The notes beneath the pieces are model-generated. The model saw nothing but the letters and a program-made list of their open reading frames with translations. It searched no databases and was not told the origin of the DNA. 64,000 nt of DNA. It comes from Streptomyces puniciscabiei. GTDB taxonomy: Bacteria > Actinomycetota > Actinomycetes > Streptomycetales > Streptomycetaceae. Below, in pieces: positions 51,725 to 59,701 of this stretch. The translations under genes and the position numbers were made by a program. The stretch spans positions 1,998,501 to 2,062,500 of the forward strand of contig NZ_VFNX01000001.1 of assembly GCF_006715785.1 (NCBI RefSeq). The letters are read 5' to 3'. Positions within the stretch are counted from its first letter, which is position 1. The number at the start of each line of letters is the position of its first letter.

Positions 51725-51771
51725 TGACCGGAGAACAGCGTTTGTGAAGCTCGCATGGAACTCTCCGGTCA
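51725..51771. promoter_or_regulatory. Perfect 10-bp inverted repeat upstream of the tad operon
   Basis: TGACCGGAGA (51725-51734) and TCTCCGGTCA (51762-51771) are exact inverted arms 27 bases apart, about 85-130 bases above the first tad gene and facing the chitinase. It may be a two-site operator with looping, or the stem of a structured leader. Confidence 0.5.
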
Positions 51772-51819
51772 CAACTCAGGCCATATCCGGACAGCTTGAG
51801 CCGCGATCCGGAAACGGTT

Positions 51820-51857
51820 TTGGTCTGGACCTCTTGACACCCGGATTGGTCTGGACC
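51820..51857 (+). promoter_or_regulatory. Chitinase-type paired direct repeats around a -35 box
   Basis: TTGGTCTGGACC occurs at 51820-51831 and again at 51846-51857, with TTGACA (51834-51839) between them. Streptomyces chitinase promoters carry such 12-bp direct repeats, and TGGTCTAGACCA-like sites bind the N-acetylglucosamine regulator DasR. Repression relieved by chitin degradation products is the natural prediction. Confidence 0.75.
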
Positions 51858-51951
51858 AACTTGTATGCCCAACGGTGGCCACCGCATCTCTCCCCCTCCC
51901 TCCCTCGCCAAGGCTCCCTCGCCGACGCCCCCTTCCCCACCGGAGGCCCCA

Positions 51952-53676
51952 GTGGACCATGCACCAGGCATACCCAGACCCCGTGGACGGCGAATCACCC
52001 TGTGGTCCGCCGCCACGGCCCTCGCCCTGTCCGTAGCGGGCCTCACCGCGGCCGCGGGCCCGGCCTCCGCCGCGGACGTCAACAACGTCAGGAACGCGGG
52101 CTTCGAGTCGGGCCTGTCCAACTGGACCTGCACCGCCGGCAGCGGCACGACGGTCTCCTCCCCGGTGCACTCCGGCACCTCCGCACTGAAGGCGACCCCG
52201 GCCGGCCAGGACGACGCCCAGTGCACCCAGACGGTCGCGGTCAAGCCCAACTCGACGTACACCCTCGGCGCATGGGTCCAGGGCGGTTACTCCTACCTGG
52301 GCGTGACCGGCACGGGCACGACGGACGTGTCCACGTGGACGCCGGACACCTCCGCCTGGAAACAGCTGTCCACGACCTTCACCACAGGCGCGTCGACGAC
52401 CTCGGTCACGGTCTACACGCACGGCTGGTACGGCCAGGCGGCCTACTACGCCGACGACGTCTCGGTCTACGGCCCCGACGGCGGCGGGGGCGGCGACCCG
52501 GCCCCCACCATCCCGGCGGCTCCGGCCGGCCTGACGGTCACCGGTACGACCTCCTCCTCCGCGTCCCTGTCCTGGTCCCCGGTGACGGGCGCGACGGGCT
52601 ACAACGTCTACCGCGACGGCACGAAGGTGACGGCGGTGACGGGGACGTCGGCCACGGTGACGGGCCTGACGGCGTCCACGTCGTACTCCTTCCAGGTGAC
52701 GGCGACGAACACGGCGGGCGAGTCGGCGAAGTCGGCAGCGGTGACCGCCACGACGTCCTCCGGAGGCAGCAGCGGTGGTGGCGGTGGCTCCCTGCCCAGG
52801 CACGCGGTGACCGGCTACTGGCAGAACTTCAACAACGGCGCGACGGTCCAGAAGCTGTCGGACGTCCCCTCGTCGTACGACATCATCGCGGTGGCCTTCG
52901 CGGACGCCACGTCGACTCCGGGTGCCGTGACCTTCAACCTGGACTCGTCCGGCCTGGGCGGCTACACGGTGGACCAGTTCAAGGCGGACATCAAGGCCAA
53001 GCAGGCGGCCGGCAAGAAGGTCGTCATCTCGATCGGCGGCCAGAACGGCACGGTGTCGATCAGCGATTCCGCCTCGGCGACGAACTTCGCGAACTCGGTG
53101 TACGGCCTGATGCAGACGTACGGCTTCGACGGCGTGGACATCGACCTGGAGAACGGCCTCGACGCGACCTACATGACACAGGCCCTGCGCGCCCTGTCGG
53201 CCAAGGCGGGCTCGTCCCTGATCATCACGATGGCCCCGCAGACGATCGACATGCAGTCGACGTCGAACGCGTACTTCCAGACGGCGCTGAACGTGAAGGA
53301 CATCCTCACGGTCGTCAACATGCAGTACTACAACAGCGGTTCCATGCTGGGCTGTGACGGCAAGGTCTACAGCCAGGGATCGGTCGACTTCCTCACCGCC
53401 CTCGCCTGCATCCAGCTCCAGGGCGGTCTGGCCCCGTCCCAGGTGGGCCTCGGCCTCCCGGCTTCCACGAGCGCGGCGGGCAGCGGCTACGTGTCCCCCA
53501 CCGTGGTGAACAACGCCCTGGACTGCCTGACGGCCGGCACCGGCTGCGGCACCTTCAAGCCGTCCAAGACCTATCCCGACCTGCGGGGCGCGATGACCTG
53601 GTCGACGAACTGGGACGCGTCGGCGGGCAACGCGTGGTCGAACGCGGTGGGGGCGCATGTGCACGCGCTGCCGTGA
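51952..53676 (+). CDS. Secreted family 18 chitinase
   Basis: The 574-residue product starts at GTG 51952 after GGAGG. The signal peptide is about 1-40, ending AGPASA. A beta-sandwich carbohydrate-binding module follows (about 43-170, NAGFESGLSNWTC), then a fibronectin III domain (about 185-270), a Gly/Ser linker, and a GH18 domain (about 287-574). The GH18 active-site motif is DGVDIDLE, with general acid Glu 400. It cleaves chitin outside the cell. The domain order is that of Streptomyces ChiC/ChiD-like enzymes. The promoter has paired chitinase repeats. Confidence 0.92.
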   Translation: MDHAPGIPRPRGRRITLWSAATALALSVAGLTAAAGPASAADVNNVRNAGFESGLSNWTCTAGSGTTVSSPVHSGTSALKATPAGQDDAQCTQTVAVKPNSTYTLGAWVQGGYSYLGVTGTGTTDVSTWTPDTSAWKQLSTTFTTGASTTSVTVYTHGWYGQAAYYADDVSVYGPDGGGGGDPAPTIPAAPAGLTVTGTTSSSASLSWSPVTGATGYNVYRDGTKVTAVTGTSATVTGLTASTSYSFQVTATNTAGESAKSAAVTATTSSGGSSGGGGGSLPRHAVTGYWQNFNNGATVQKLSDVPSSYDIIAVAFADATSTPGAVTFNLDSSGLGGYTVDQFKADIKAKQAAGKKVVISIGGQNGTVSISDSASATNFANSVYGLMQTYGFDGVDIDLENGLDATYMTQALRALSAKAGSSLIITMAPQTIDMQSTSNAYFQTALNVKDILTVVNMQYYNSGSMLGCDGKVYSQGSVDFLTALACIQLQGGLAPSQVGLGLPASTSAAGSGYVSPTVVNNALDCLTAGTGCGTFKPSKTYPDLRGAMTWSTNWDASAGNAWSNAVGAHVHALP

Positions 53677-53702
53677 CCCGAGATCCCTCTGGTGAGACGA
53701 CG

Positions 53703-53730
53703 ACGCCCGGGCCTTCAGCGGCCCGGGCGT
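53703..53730. terminator. Terminator between the chitinase and the next gene
   Basis: ACGCCCGGGCC (53703-53713) pairs with GGCCCGGGCGT (53720-53730) around a 6-base loop, between converging genes. Confidence 0.85.
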
Positions 53731-53758
53731 GATCACCGGCAGGTTCGCGGCCGGACCC

Positions 53759-54331
53759 CTATGCGGACTCTTCGTCCGCGGAGCCTTCCTCGAAGTACGC
53801 GTCCAGCACCGCGTCCAACTGCTCGTCCCACTCCTTGAAGCGGGACCTCGTCGTCGCCTCGATCTCGATGGGGTACCAGCGCCGCTCGGGGGTGTGCACG
53901 GTGATCGTGTAGCGCTTGCCGAAGCGGGGAGTCTCCGTCTCCACCGCCGCGATCTCGTCCCAGCGGAACTCGCAGGACTCCTCGTCCAGACGGAGACGGA
54001 CGCCCTTGCGGTCGGCCACGAACTTCGCCCGGCGGTCGGAGGCCTCGAAGGCCGGGCCGTCCTCGGGGCCGTCCTCCGGGCCGTCGTCAAGGCCGTCGAC
54101 GTCCGTCGTCTCGCCGGGCTCCGCGGTCTCCTGGGGCGCCTTCGAGTCCTCCGGTTCCGACGACCCCGCCTCCGCCGGCACCGCCGCGTCCTCCGGCTCA
54201 TCGGACTTCGCCGGTGCCGGGGCCGTGATTCCGGGGATGAACGCCGGGTCGAAACCGGCGCCCGTCACGGGCTCGGCCTTCAACGGCTCGGCCCCCGACG
54301 GCTTGCTGCTCGCTCCTATGCGCTGCTCCAC
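53759..54331 (-). CDS. Acidic cytoplasmic protein with a C-terminal PH-like domain
   Basis: The 190-residue product starts at GTG 54331 (MEQRIGASSKPSG). It has a long disordered acidic middle, EDGPEDGPEDGP, and a C-terminal beta-rich part: AKFVADRKGVRLRLDEESCEF, FRWDEIAAVETETP and YTITVHTPERRWYP. That part resembles small PH-like domains of actinobacterial proteins. The frame is open to 54397 without better support. The stop overlaps nothing and a terminator separates it from the chitinase. Function unknown. Confidence 0.6.
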   Translation of the reverse strand: MEQRIGASSKPSGAEPLKAEPVTGAGFDPAFIPGITAPAPAKSDEPEDAAVPAEAGSSEPEDSKAPQETAEPGETTDVDGLDDGPEDGPEDGPAFEASDRRAKFVADRKGVRLRLDEESCEFRWDEIAAVETETPRFGKRYTITVHTPERRWYPIEIEATTRSRFKEWDEQLDAVLDAYFEEGSADEESA

Positions 54332-54404
54332 GGCGGCAGTATGGACGACTTCCCTGTGCCGGAACCAGTCAGCCCGCTCATCCCCGGTTTCACTCACGTC
54401 ACGT

Positions 54405-55883
54405 TCACACGAACAAACCGACCACCGCCGCCACCGTGAACCCCGTCACCGACAGCACCGACTCCAGGACCGTCCAGGTGCGCAGCGTGTCGCGTTCGGT
54501 GATGCCGAAGTACTTGGCCACCATCCAGAAGCCGCCGTCGTTGACATGTGACGCGAAGATGGATCCCGCGGAGATGGCCATGATGACCAGGGCCACGAAG
54601 GGCTGGGAGTGGTGGCCCTCCGAGAGCAGGGGCGCCACGATGCCCGCCGTGGTCACGATCGCCACCGTCGCCGAGCCCTGCGCCACCCGCAGGACCAGCG
54701 AGATCAGGTACGACAGCACGATCACCGGCAGACCCACGCCGTGGAACGTGTCCGACAGGGCCTGGGCCACGCCGCTCGCCTTCAGTACGGCGCCGAAGAC
54801 CCCGCCCGCGCCCACCACCAGCAGGATGTTGCCGACCGGCTTGAGGGAGGAAGTGGACACCGCCTCCAGGGACTTGCGCGACCAGCCGCGGCGGATGCCC
54901 AGGAGGTAGTAGGCGAGGAGGAGGGCCAGGGTCAGGGCCAGGAAGGGGTGGCCGAAGAACTCCAGGACCGAGCGGGTGGGGGACGGGTCCAGGGCGATCG
55001 AGGAGAAGGTGGCCGCGAGGATCAGGACGAGGGGTGTGCCGATGATGGCCAGGACCGTGGCGAGCGGCACCGGACGCTCCTGCGGTTCCACTCCCTGGGC
55101 GCGCTGTTCGGCCACGACCGCCCGCTTCGCCTCCTGAGCCGCTTCGACCATGTCCTGCGGTACGGCGACGAAGATCCGCTGTCCGATCCAGGCGGAGTAC
55201 GCCCAGGCGGCCAGTACGGCCGGGATGCCGCAGACGATGCCCATGAGGATGATCCAGCCGAGCTGGACGTGGAGGAGGCCGGCGGCGGCGACCGGGCCGG
55301 GGTGCGGGGGCAGGAAGGCGTGGGTCATGGAGAGGCCCGCCAGCAGGGGCAGGCAGTAGAGCAGGATCGACTTGCCGCCCCGCTTGGCCGCCGCGTAGAC
55401 GAGCGGGGCCAGGACGAAGATGCCCACGTCGAAGAAGACCGGGATACCGAAGATCAGGCCCGTCATGCCCATGGCCAGGGGGGCACGCCGCTCGCCGAAC
55501 AGACCCAGCAGGCGGGCCGCCAGCACCTCCGCGCCGCCGCTGACCTCGAGGATCGCGCCGAGCATCGTACCGAGCCCGATGATGATCGCGACATGGCCGA
55601 GGATGCCGCCCATGCCGGACTCGATGGTGGAGACGGCGTCGGAGCGCTGGACCGTGCCGAAGAGCTCGGTGACCGACAGGCCGGCCAGCAGGCCCACGGC
55701 CATGGAGACGGCCAGGAGGGCCACGAAGGGCTGCAGCCGGACCTTGATGATCAGGAACAGCAGCAGGGCTATGCCGAGGGCCGCGACCGTGAGGAGGCCG
55801 GGCGTGCCGTGCAGGAGGAGGAGCAGGCCTCCGGTGTGGGGTGGGGTGGCGGGCGCGGCAGCAGCCGCGGAAACATCGGACAT
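54405..55883 (-). CDS. GntP-family permease
   Basis: The 492-residue product has about 12-14 membrane helices. GntP landmarks are SGMGGILGHVAIIIGLGTMLG, GIPVFFDVGIFVLAPLVYA, HAFLPPHPGPVAAA and SHVNDGGFWMVAKYF near the end. The family imports gluconate and other sugar acids, or small hydroxy acids. It is last in the minus-strand arm of the divergent cluster with RidA, IclR and a sugar-acid-type kinase. Uptake of a sugar acid or of a D-amino-acid derivative is possible; the sequence cannot decide. Confidence 0.9.
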   Translation of the reverse strand: MSDVSAAAAAPATPPHTGGLLLLLHGTPGLLTVAALGIALLLFLIIKVRLQPFVALLAVSMAVGLLAGLSVTELFGTVQRSDAVSTIESGMGGILGHVAIIIGLGTMLGAILEVSGGAEVLAARLLGLFGERRAPLAMGMTGLIFGIPVFFDVGIFVLAPLVYAAAKRGGKSILLYCLPLLAGLSMTHAFLPPHPGPVAAAGLLHVQLGWIILMGIVCGIPAVLAAWAYSAWIGQRIFVAVPQDMVEAAQEAKRAVVAEQRAQGVEPQERPVPLATVLAIIGTPLVLILAATFSSIALDPSPTRSVLEFFGHPFLALTLALLLAYYLLGIRRGWSRKSLEAVSTSSLKPVGNILLVVGAGGVFGAVLKASGVAQALSDTFHGVGLPVIVLSYLISLVLRVAQGSATVAIVTTAGIVAPLLSEGHHSQPFVALVIMAISAGSIFASHVNDGGFWMVAKYFGITERDTLRTWTVLESVLSVTGFTVAAVVGLFV

Positions 55884-56005
55884 ACGGGGGTCCTCTGCGT
55901 GAGTTCATGGTGCTTTCGGGCAGGGGGGATCGCGGTGCGGCGGCCCGGGGGTGGGGGCCGTCGTACCGTGAGAGGACGTGCGGGAGGTGAGGGACCGTCA
56001 GGCGC

Positions 56006-56425
56006 TCAGCCGAGTACGGCGAGCGCGTCGATCTCGATGAGGAGGCCGGCCGGGAGACCGACGTACACCGTGGTCCGGGCAGCGGGCGGCTGGGTGAGGC
56101 CCTGCTCCTCGAAGTAGGCGTTGTAGATCTCGTTCATCTCGGCGAAGTGGTCCACGTCGGTGAGGTAGACGCGGATCATCATCACGTCGTCCCAGGTGGC
56201 GCCGCCCTCTTCGAGGATCGCCTTGACGTTGGCGAGGGTCTGGAGGGTCTGCTCGCGCAGGGTGGGACCGGCCGGTGTCGGGGGCTTGCCCTCCTCGGCG
56301 GGCAGGAAGCCGACCTGGCCGGCGACCTGGAGGATGTTGCCCTTCTTCACGCCGTGGGAGAACTTGGCGGGCGGGGTGGTGTGGGTCTTCGGGGTGAGGG
56401 CGGTCTTTTCCGTCGTGTCCGTCAT
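56006..56425 (-). CDS. RidA-family enamine/imine deaminase
   Basis: The 139-residue product has FSHGVKKGNILQVAGQVG, LANVKAILEEGGATWDDVMM, RVYLTDVDHFAEMNEIYNAYF and PPAARTTVYVGLPAGLLIEI, including the conserved Arg that holds the carboxylate. RidA clears reactive enamines from PLP dehydratases. The divergent gene at 58382 is such an enzyme, which makes functional sense. The ATG overlaps the IclR stop by four bases. Confidence 0.9.
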   Translation of the reverse strand: MTDTTEKTALTPKTHTTPPAKFSHGVKKGNILQVAGQVGFLPAEEGKPPTPAGPTLREQTLQTLANVKAILEEGGATWDDVMMIRVYLTDVDHFAEMNEIYNAYFEEQGLTQPPAARTTVYVGLPAGLLIEIDALAVLG

Positions 56426-57183
56426 TCGGGGTCCCTTACTGGCGTTCTTCCGGAGTACTCGCCGCTGATCGCGTCCGCGGTACGGCGGACCTGCGGGAGC
56501 AGGGTGAGGAGTTCCTCGGCGGTGACGACCACGTTCGGCGCGGACACCGACATCGCGGCGACCACGCGGCCGTCGGCGCCGCGGATGGGGGCGGCGACGC
56601 AGTTGATGGACTCCTCGTGGCCACCGAGGTCGGTGGCCCAGCCCTGTTCGCGGACCTTCTCCAACTCCCGCAGGAAGGCAGCGGCGTTGGCGGTCGAACG
56701 GGGCGTGTACAGGGGGTATTCGAGCTTGTCGGCGAGGGCGCGGCGCTCGGGTTCGGGCAGGTCGGCGAGGAGGAGTTTGGCCACGGCCGCGACGGTGATG
56801 GCGACGGGTTTGCCGATCCGCGAGTACATGCGGACCGGGTAGCGGCTGTCCACCTTGTCGATGTAGAGGACCTCGCCCTCCTCGTACACGGCGAGGTGCA
56901 CGGTGTGGCCGCAGGCCTCGTTCAGCCGTACCAGGTGGGGGTGGGCGATCTCGCGGATGTCGAGGTTCTCCATGGCCTCCTGGGCGAGGGCGAAGAGGCG
57001 GGCGCCGAGGCGGTAGCGCTGGTCGGACTGGCGGTACACCAGGCCGTGCTCGTGCAGGGTGCGCAGGAGGCGGAGTGCCGTGGACTTGTGCACGCCCAGG
57101 CGGTCGGCGACCTGGCCGAGGTCGGCGGGGCCCTCGGCGAGGAGCGGCAGGATGCTCAGGGCGCGGTCTACGGTCTGGCTCAT
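56422..57183 (-). CDS. IclR-family transcriptional regulator
   Basis: The 253-residue product starts MSQTVDRALSILPLLAEGP at ATG 57183. The winged helix is at about 1-60 (GQVADRLGVHKSTALRLLRTL). The effector domain has GHTVHLAVYEEGEVLYIDKVD, RIGKPVAITVAAVAKLLLADL and INCVAAPIRGADGRVVAAMSVSAP (in part Cys and Asp effector contacts). It overlaps both neighbours by four bases and probably controls the divergent promoters through the palindrome at 58345-58363. Confidence 0.92.
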   Translation of the reverse strand: MSQTVDRALSILPLLAEGPADLGQVADRLGVHKSTALRLLRTLHEHGLVYRQSDQRYRLGARLFALAQEAMENLDIREIAHPHLVRLNEACGHTVHLAVYEEGEVLYIDKVDSRYPVRMYSRIGKPVAITVAAVAKLLLADLPEPERRALADKLEYPLYTPRSTANAAAFLRELEKVREQGWATDLGGHEESINCVAAPIRGADGRVVAAMSVSAPNVVVTAEELLTLLPQVRRTADAISGEYSGRTPVRDPE

Positions 57184-58220
57184 GGGGTGTTCGCCTCCTG
57201 TGTGGCCCGCTCGGCCTGCGTCCAGCCGGGGGCGAGTCGAAGTCTCCCCCATGCGGTGTCGTCCAGGGCGGCCAGGCGGTCGGCGTGGTCCCGGGCGGGG
57301 GGTGCGGCCAGGTCGCCGGGGGTGGTGAGGGCGGCGGCGGCGAAGAGGTGGCCGTGGCGGAGGCGGTCCCGGACGGGCAGGTCGCGGAGGGTGGCGGAAA
57401 GGAAGCCGGCGGCGAAGGCGTCTCCCGCGCCGACGTGGGCGACGACGTCCACTCGGGGAGCGCGGACGAACGTCGCGGTGCCGTCGGCGTCCTCCATGCC
57501 GTCGCTGGTCGTGCCGAAGGCGGTCGCGCCGCCCTTGCCCTGCTTGACGACGACCATCGCCGGCTCGGGCAGCGCCCCGACGATGGACCGTCCGCCGTGC
57601 AGCCCCCAGGCGTCACGTGCCTCGTCGTCCCCCACGAACACGATGTCCGCGCGCCGCGCCAGGTCCAGCAGGACGCGCGGTCCGTCGGTGCCGCGCCACA
57701 GCGCGGGCCGGTAGTTGACGTCGAAGGACACCAGCGGACGGCCGGGGCGGAGTGCCGTCAGCTCGCGCATCAGGTCCAGGCACTCGCCTGACAGTGCGGC
57801 CGTGATCCCCGACAGGTGCAGCACGCGGCCCGCCCGTACCGCGCCGAGGTCCACGTTGCCCACCGACATCGCCGAAGCCGCCGATCCCGCCCGGTAGTAC
57901 GCCACCTCGTGGGCACCCGTGCCCCGGTCGCCGGCGGTACGGAAATACACCCCCGTCGGACGCTCGGGGTCGCGGGAGACGGACGAGACGTCGACGCCGT
58001 ACCCGGCGATGCGCTCCACCAGGTGGTCGCCGAAGCCGTCCGCGCCGACCCGGCCGATCCAGCGGGCGCTGTGCCCGGCGGCGGCCAGCACGCAGGCCAC
58101 GTTGGACTCGGCGCCGCCGATCGCGCGGTGGAAGGAGGGCACGTCCGCGAGGCGGCCCGGGCGGCTGGGCAGGAAGGTGACCATGGACTCGCCGAGCGCC
58201 ACCACGTCCACGTCATGCAC
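57180..58220 (-). CDS. PfkB-family sugar kinase (2-keto-3-deoxygluconate kinase-like)
   Basis: The product is about 346 residues from GTG 58220; GTG 58235 would add five. It has VVALGESMVTFLPSRPG, IGGAESNVACVLAAAGH, the GVYFRTAG substrate loop and the catalytic signature HVGAGDAFAAGFL with Asp. Closest in pattern are KDG kinases. Together with GntP it would fit sugar-acid use, while the divergent genes fit D-amino acids, so the substrate is uncertain. Confidence 0.86.
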   Translation of the reverse strand: MHDVDVVALGESMVTFLPSRPGRLADVPSFHRAIGGAESNVACVLAAAGHSARWIGRVGADGFGDHLVERIAGYGVDVSSVSRDPERPTGVYFRTAGDRGTGAHEVAYYRAGSAASAMSVGNVDLGAVRAGRVLHLSGITAALSGECLDLMRELTALRPGRPLVSFDVNYRPALWRGTDGPRVLLDLARRADIVFVGDDEARDAWGLHGGRSIVGALPEPAMVVVKQGKGGATAFGTTSDGMEDADGTATFVRAPRVDVVAHVGAGDAFAAGFLSATLRDLPVRDRLRHGHLFAAAALTTPGDLAAPPARDHADRLAALDDTAWGRLRLAPGWTQAERATQEANTP

Positions 58221-58344
58221 GGCCGAACCCTTCACGGGGTAAGCAGCGTCCTTGATGATGACTCCTGATCCGATACCCGGGTACGGCTCCGTTGACCCGG
58301 CGTCGGCGAGATGCTAGACACCAAGCAGCAACACACGCAATGAC

Positions 58345-58363
58345 CGTTGCAGAGAGTGCAACG
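58345..58363. promoter_or_regulatory. Palindromic operator between the divergent catabolic operons
   Basis: CGTTGCA-GAGAG-TGCAACG is a perfect inverted repeat with 7-base arms, 19 bases upstream of the deaminase ATG and in the shared region. IclR proteins commonly bind palindromes of this size. Confidence 0.7.
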
Positions 58364-58381
58364 CGTCGAGAGAGGGGCTCC

Positions 58382-59665
58382 ATGAGCAGCAGTGAAGCGC
58401 TCGCCCGGCTGGCCGAGGAACGCGTCGACCACCGCTTCAAGGGCCTCCCCCCGGACGCCGACGGCCTCACCGTCGGCGAGCTGACCGCCCAGCGCCGCAA
58501 CCTCTTCTCGGAAGAACCCGGAAGCGGCGGCTTCACCACTCCCCTGCTCGTCCTCTCGGCGGAGCGGCTCGCGCACAACCTGGCGCTCATGGAGACGTAC
58601 GCCGCCCGGCACGGTCTGGCCTTCGCCCCGCACGGCAAGACCTCCATGGCCCCGCAGCTCTTCCAGCGCCAGATCGAGCACGGCGCCTGGGGCATCACGC
58701 TGGCGGTCCCCCACCAGGTGCGGGTCGCCCGGGCGTTCGGCGTCCAGCGGGTCTTCCTCGCCAATGAGCTGGTCGACGCCCCGGCGCTGCGGTGGATCGC
58801 CGCGGAACTCGCCGCCGACCCGGACTTCCGGCTCGTCTGCTACGTCGACTCCGTGCGCGGCGTCGAGCTGATGGACGCGGCCCTGGAGGGCTCCGCGCGG
58901 CCCGTCGACGTCGTCGTGGAGCTCGGCGCCGGCGAGGGTGCGCGCACCGGGGTGCGCACGGAGGCCGAGGCCCTCGCGGTGGCCGGTGCCGTGGGCCGTA
59001 CCCGGACGCTGCGGCTCGTGGGCGTCGCCGGTTACGAGGGCGAGGTGCCGCAGGCCGATCCGGAGCGGGTGCGGTCGTATCTGCGGCGGCTGGTCGCGCT
59101 GGCCGCCGGCCTCGACAGGGCCGGACACCTCAAGGACGCGGAGGAGATCGTGGTGAGCGCGGGCGGCAGCGCCTGGTTCGACGCGGTGGCCGACGTGTTC
59201 GAGGAGATCCCCGAGCTGTCCCTGCCCGTGCTGAAGCTGCTGCGCTCGGGGGCGTACGTCTCGCACGACGACGGGCACTACCGCAGGCTCACCCCCTTCA
59301 CCCGCGTCCCCGAGGAGGGGGCCCTGGAGCCCGCCTTCCGGCTGTGGGCGCAGGTCGTCTCCCGGCCGACCCCGCAGCAGGCCTTCGCCGACGCGGGCAA
59401 GCGCGACGCGGCCCACGACCTGGACCTGCCGACCGCCCAGGTGGTACGCCGGAACGGTGCCGAGCGCCCGGCGGACGGCATCACGGTGACCGGCCTGTCC
59501 GACCAGCACGCCTGGCTGCGCACGGAGCCGGGCGCGGACGTCGAGGTCGGCGACTGGATCGGGCTCGGCCTGTCCCACCCGTGCACGTCGTTCGACAAGT
59601 GGCAGCTGATCCCGGTGGTCGAGGCCGACGGGACGGTCGTCGAGTACATCCGTACGTTCTTCTAG
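58382..59665 (+). CDS. D-amino-acid deaminase (D-serine/D-threonine dehydratase-like, PLP and metal)
   Basis: The 427-residue product is a fold-III PLP enzyme. The PLP Lys is in FAPHGKTSMAPQLF. The barrel phrases are VVVELGAGEGARTGV and VSAGGSAWFDAVADVFEE. A C-terminal metal site has LGLSHPCTSFDKW with His and Cys. Relatives dehydrate or deaminate D-serine, D-threonine or similar. The ATG at 58382 (MSSSEALARLAEERV) is well placed. The N-acyl-D-amino-acid deacylase follows 36 bases later and would supply its substrate. Confidence 0.88.
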   Translation: MSSSEALARLAEERVDHRFKGLPPDADGLTVGELTAQRRNLFSEEPGSGGFTTPLLVLSAERLAHNLALMETYAARHGLAFAPHGKTSMAPQLFQRQIEHGAWGITLAVPHQVRVARAFGVQRVFLANELVDAPALRWIAAELAADPDFRLVCYVDSVRGVELMDAALEGSARPVDVVVELGAGEGARTGVRTEAEALAVAGAVGRTRTLRLVGVAGYEGEVPQADPERVRSYLRRLVALAAGLDRAGHLKDAEEIVVSAGGSAWFDAVADVFEEIPELSLPVLKLLRSGAYVSHDDGHYRRLTPFTRVPEEGALEPAFRLWAQVVSRPTPQQAFADAGKRDAAHDLDLPTAQVVRRNGAERPADGITVTGLSDQHAWLRTEPGADVEVGDWIGLGLSHPCTSFDKWQLIPVVEADGTVVEYIRTFF

Positions 59666-59701
59666 ACCCTCGCTCGTGGACCTCGGGAGGAGGCACCGGC
59701 C

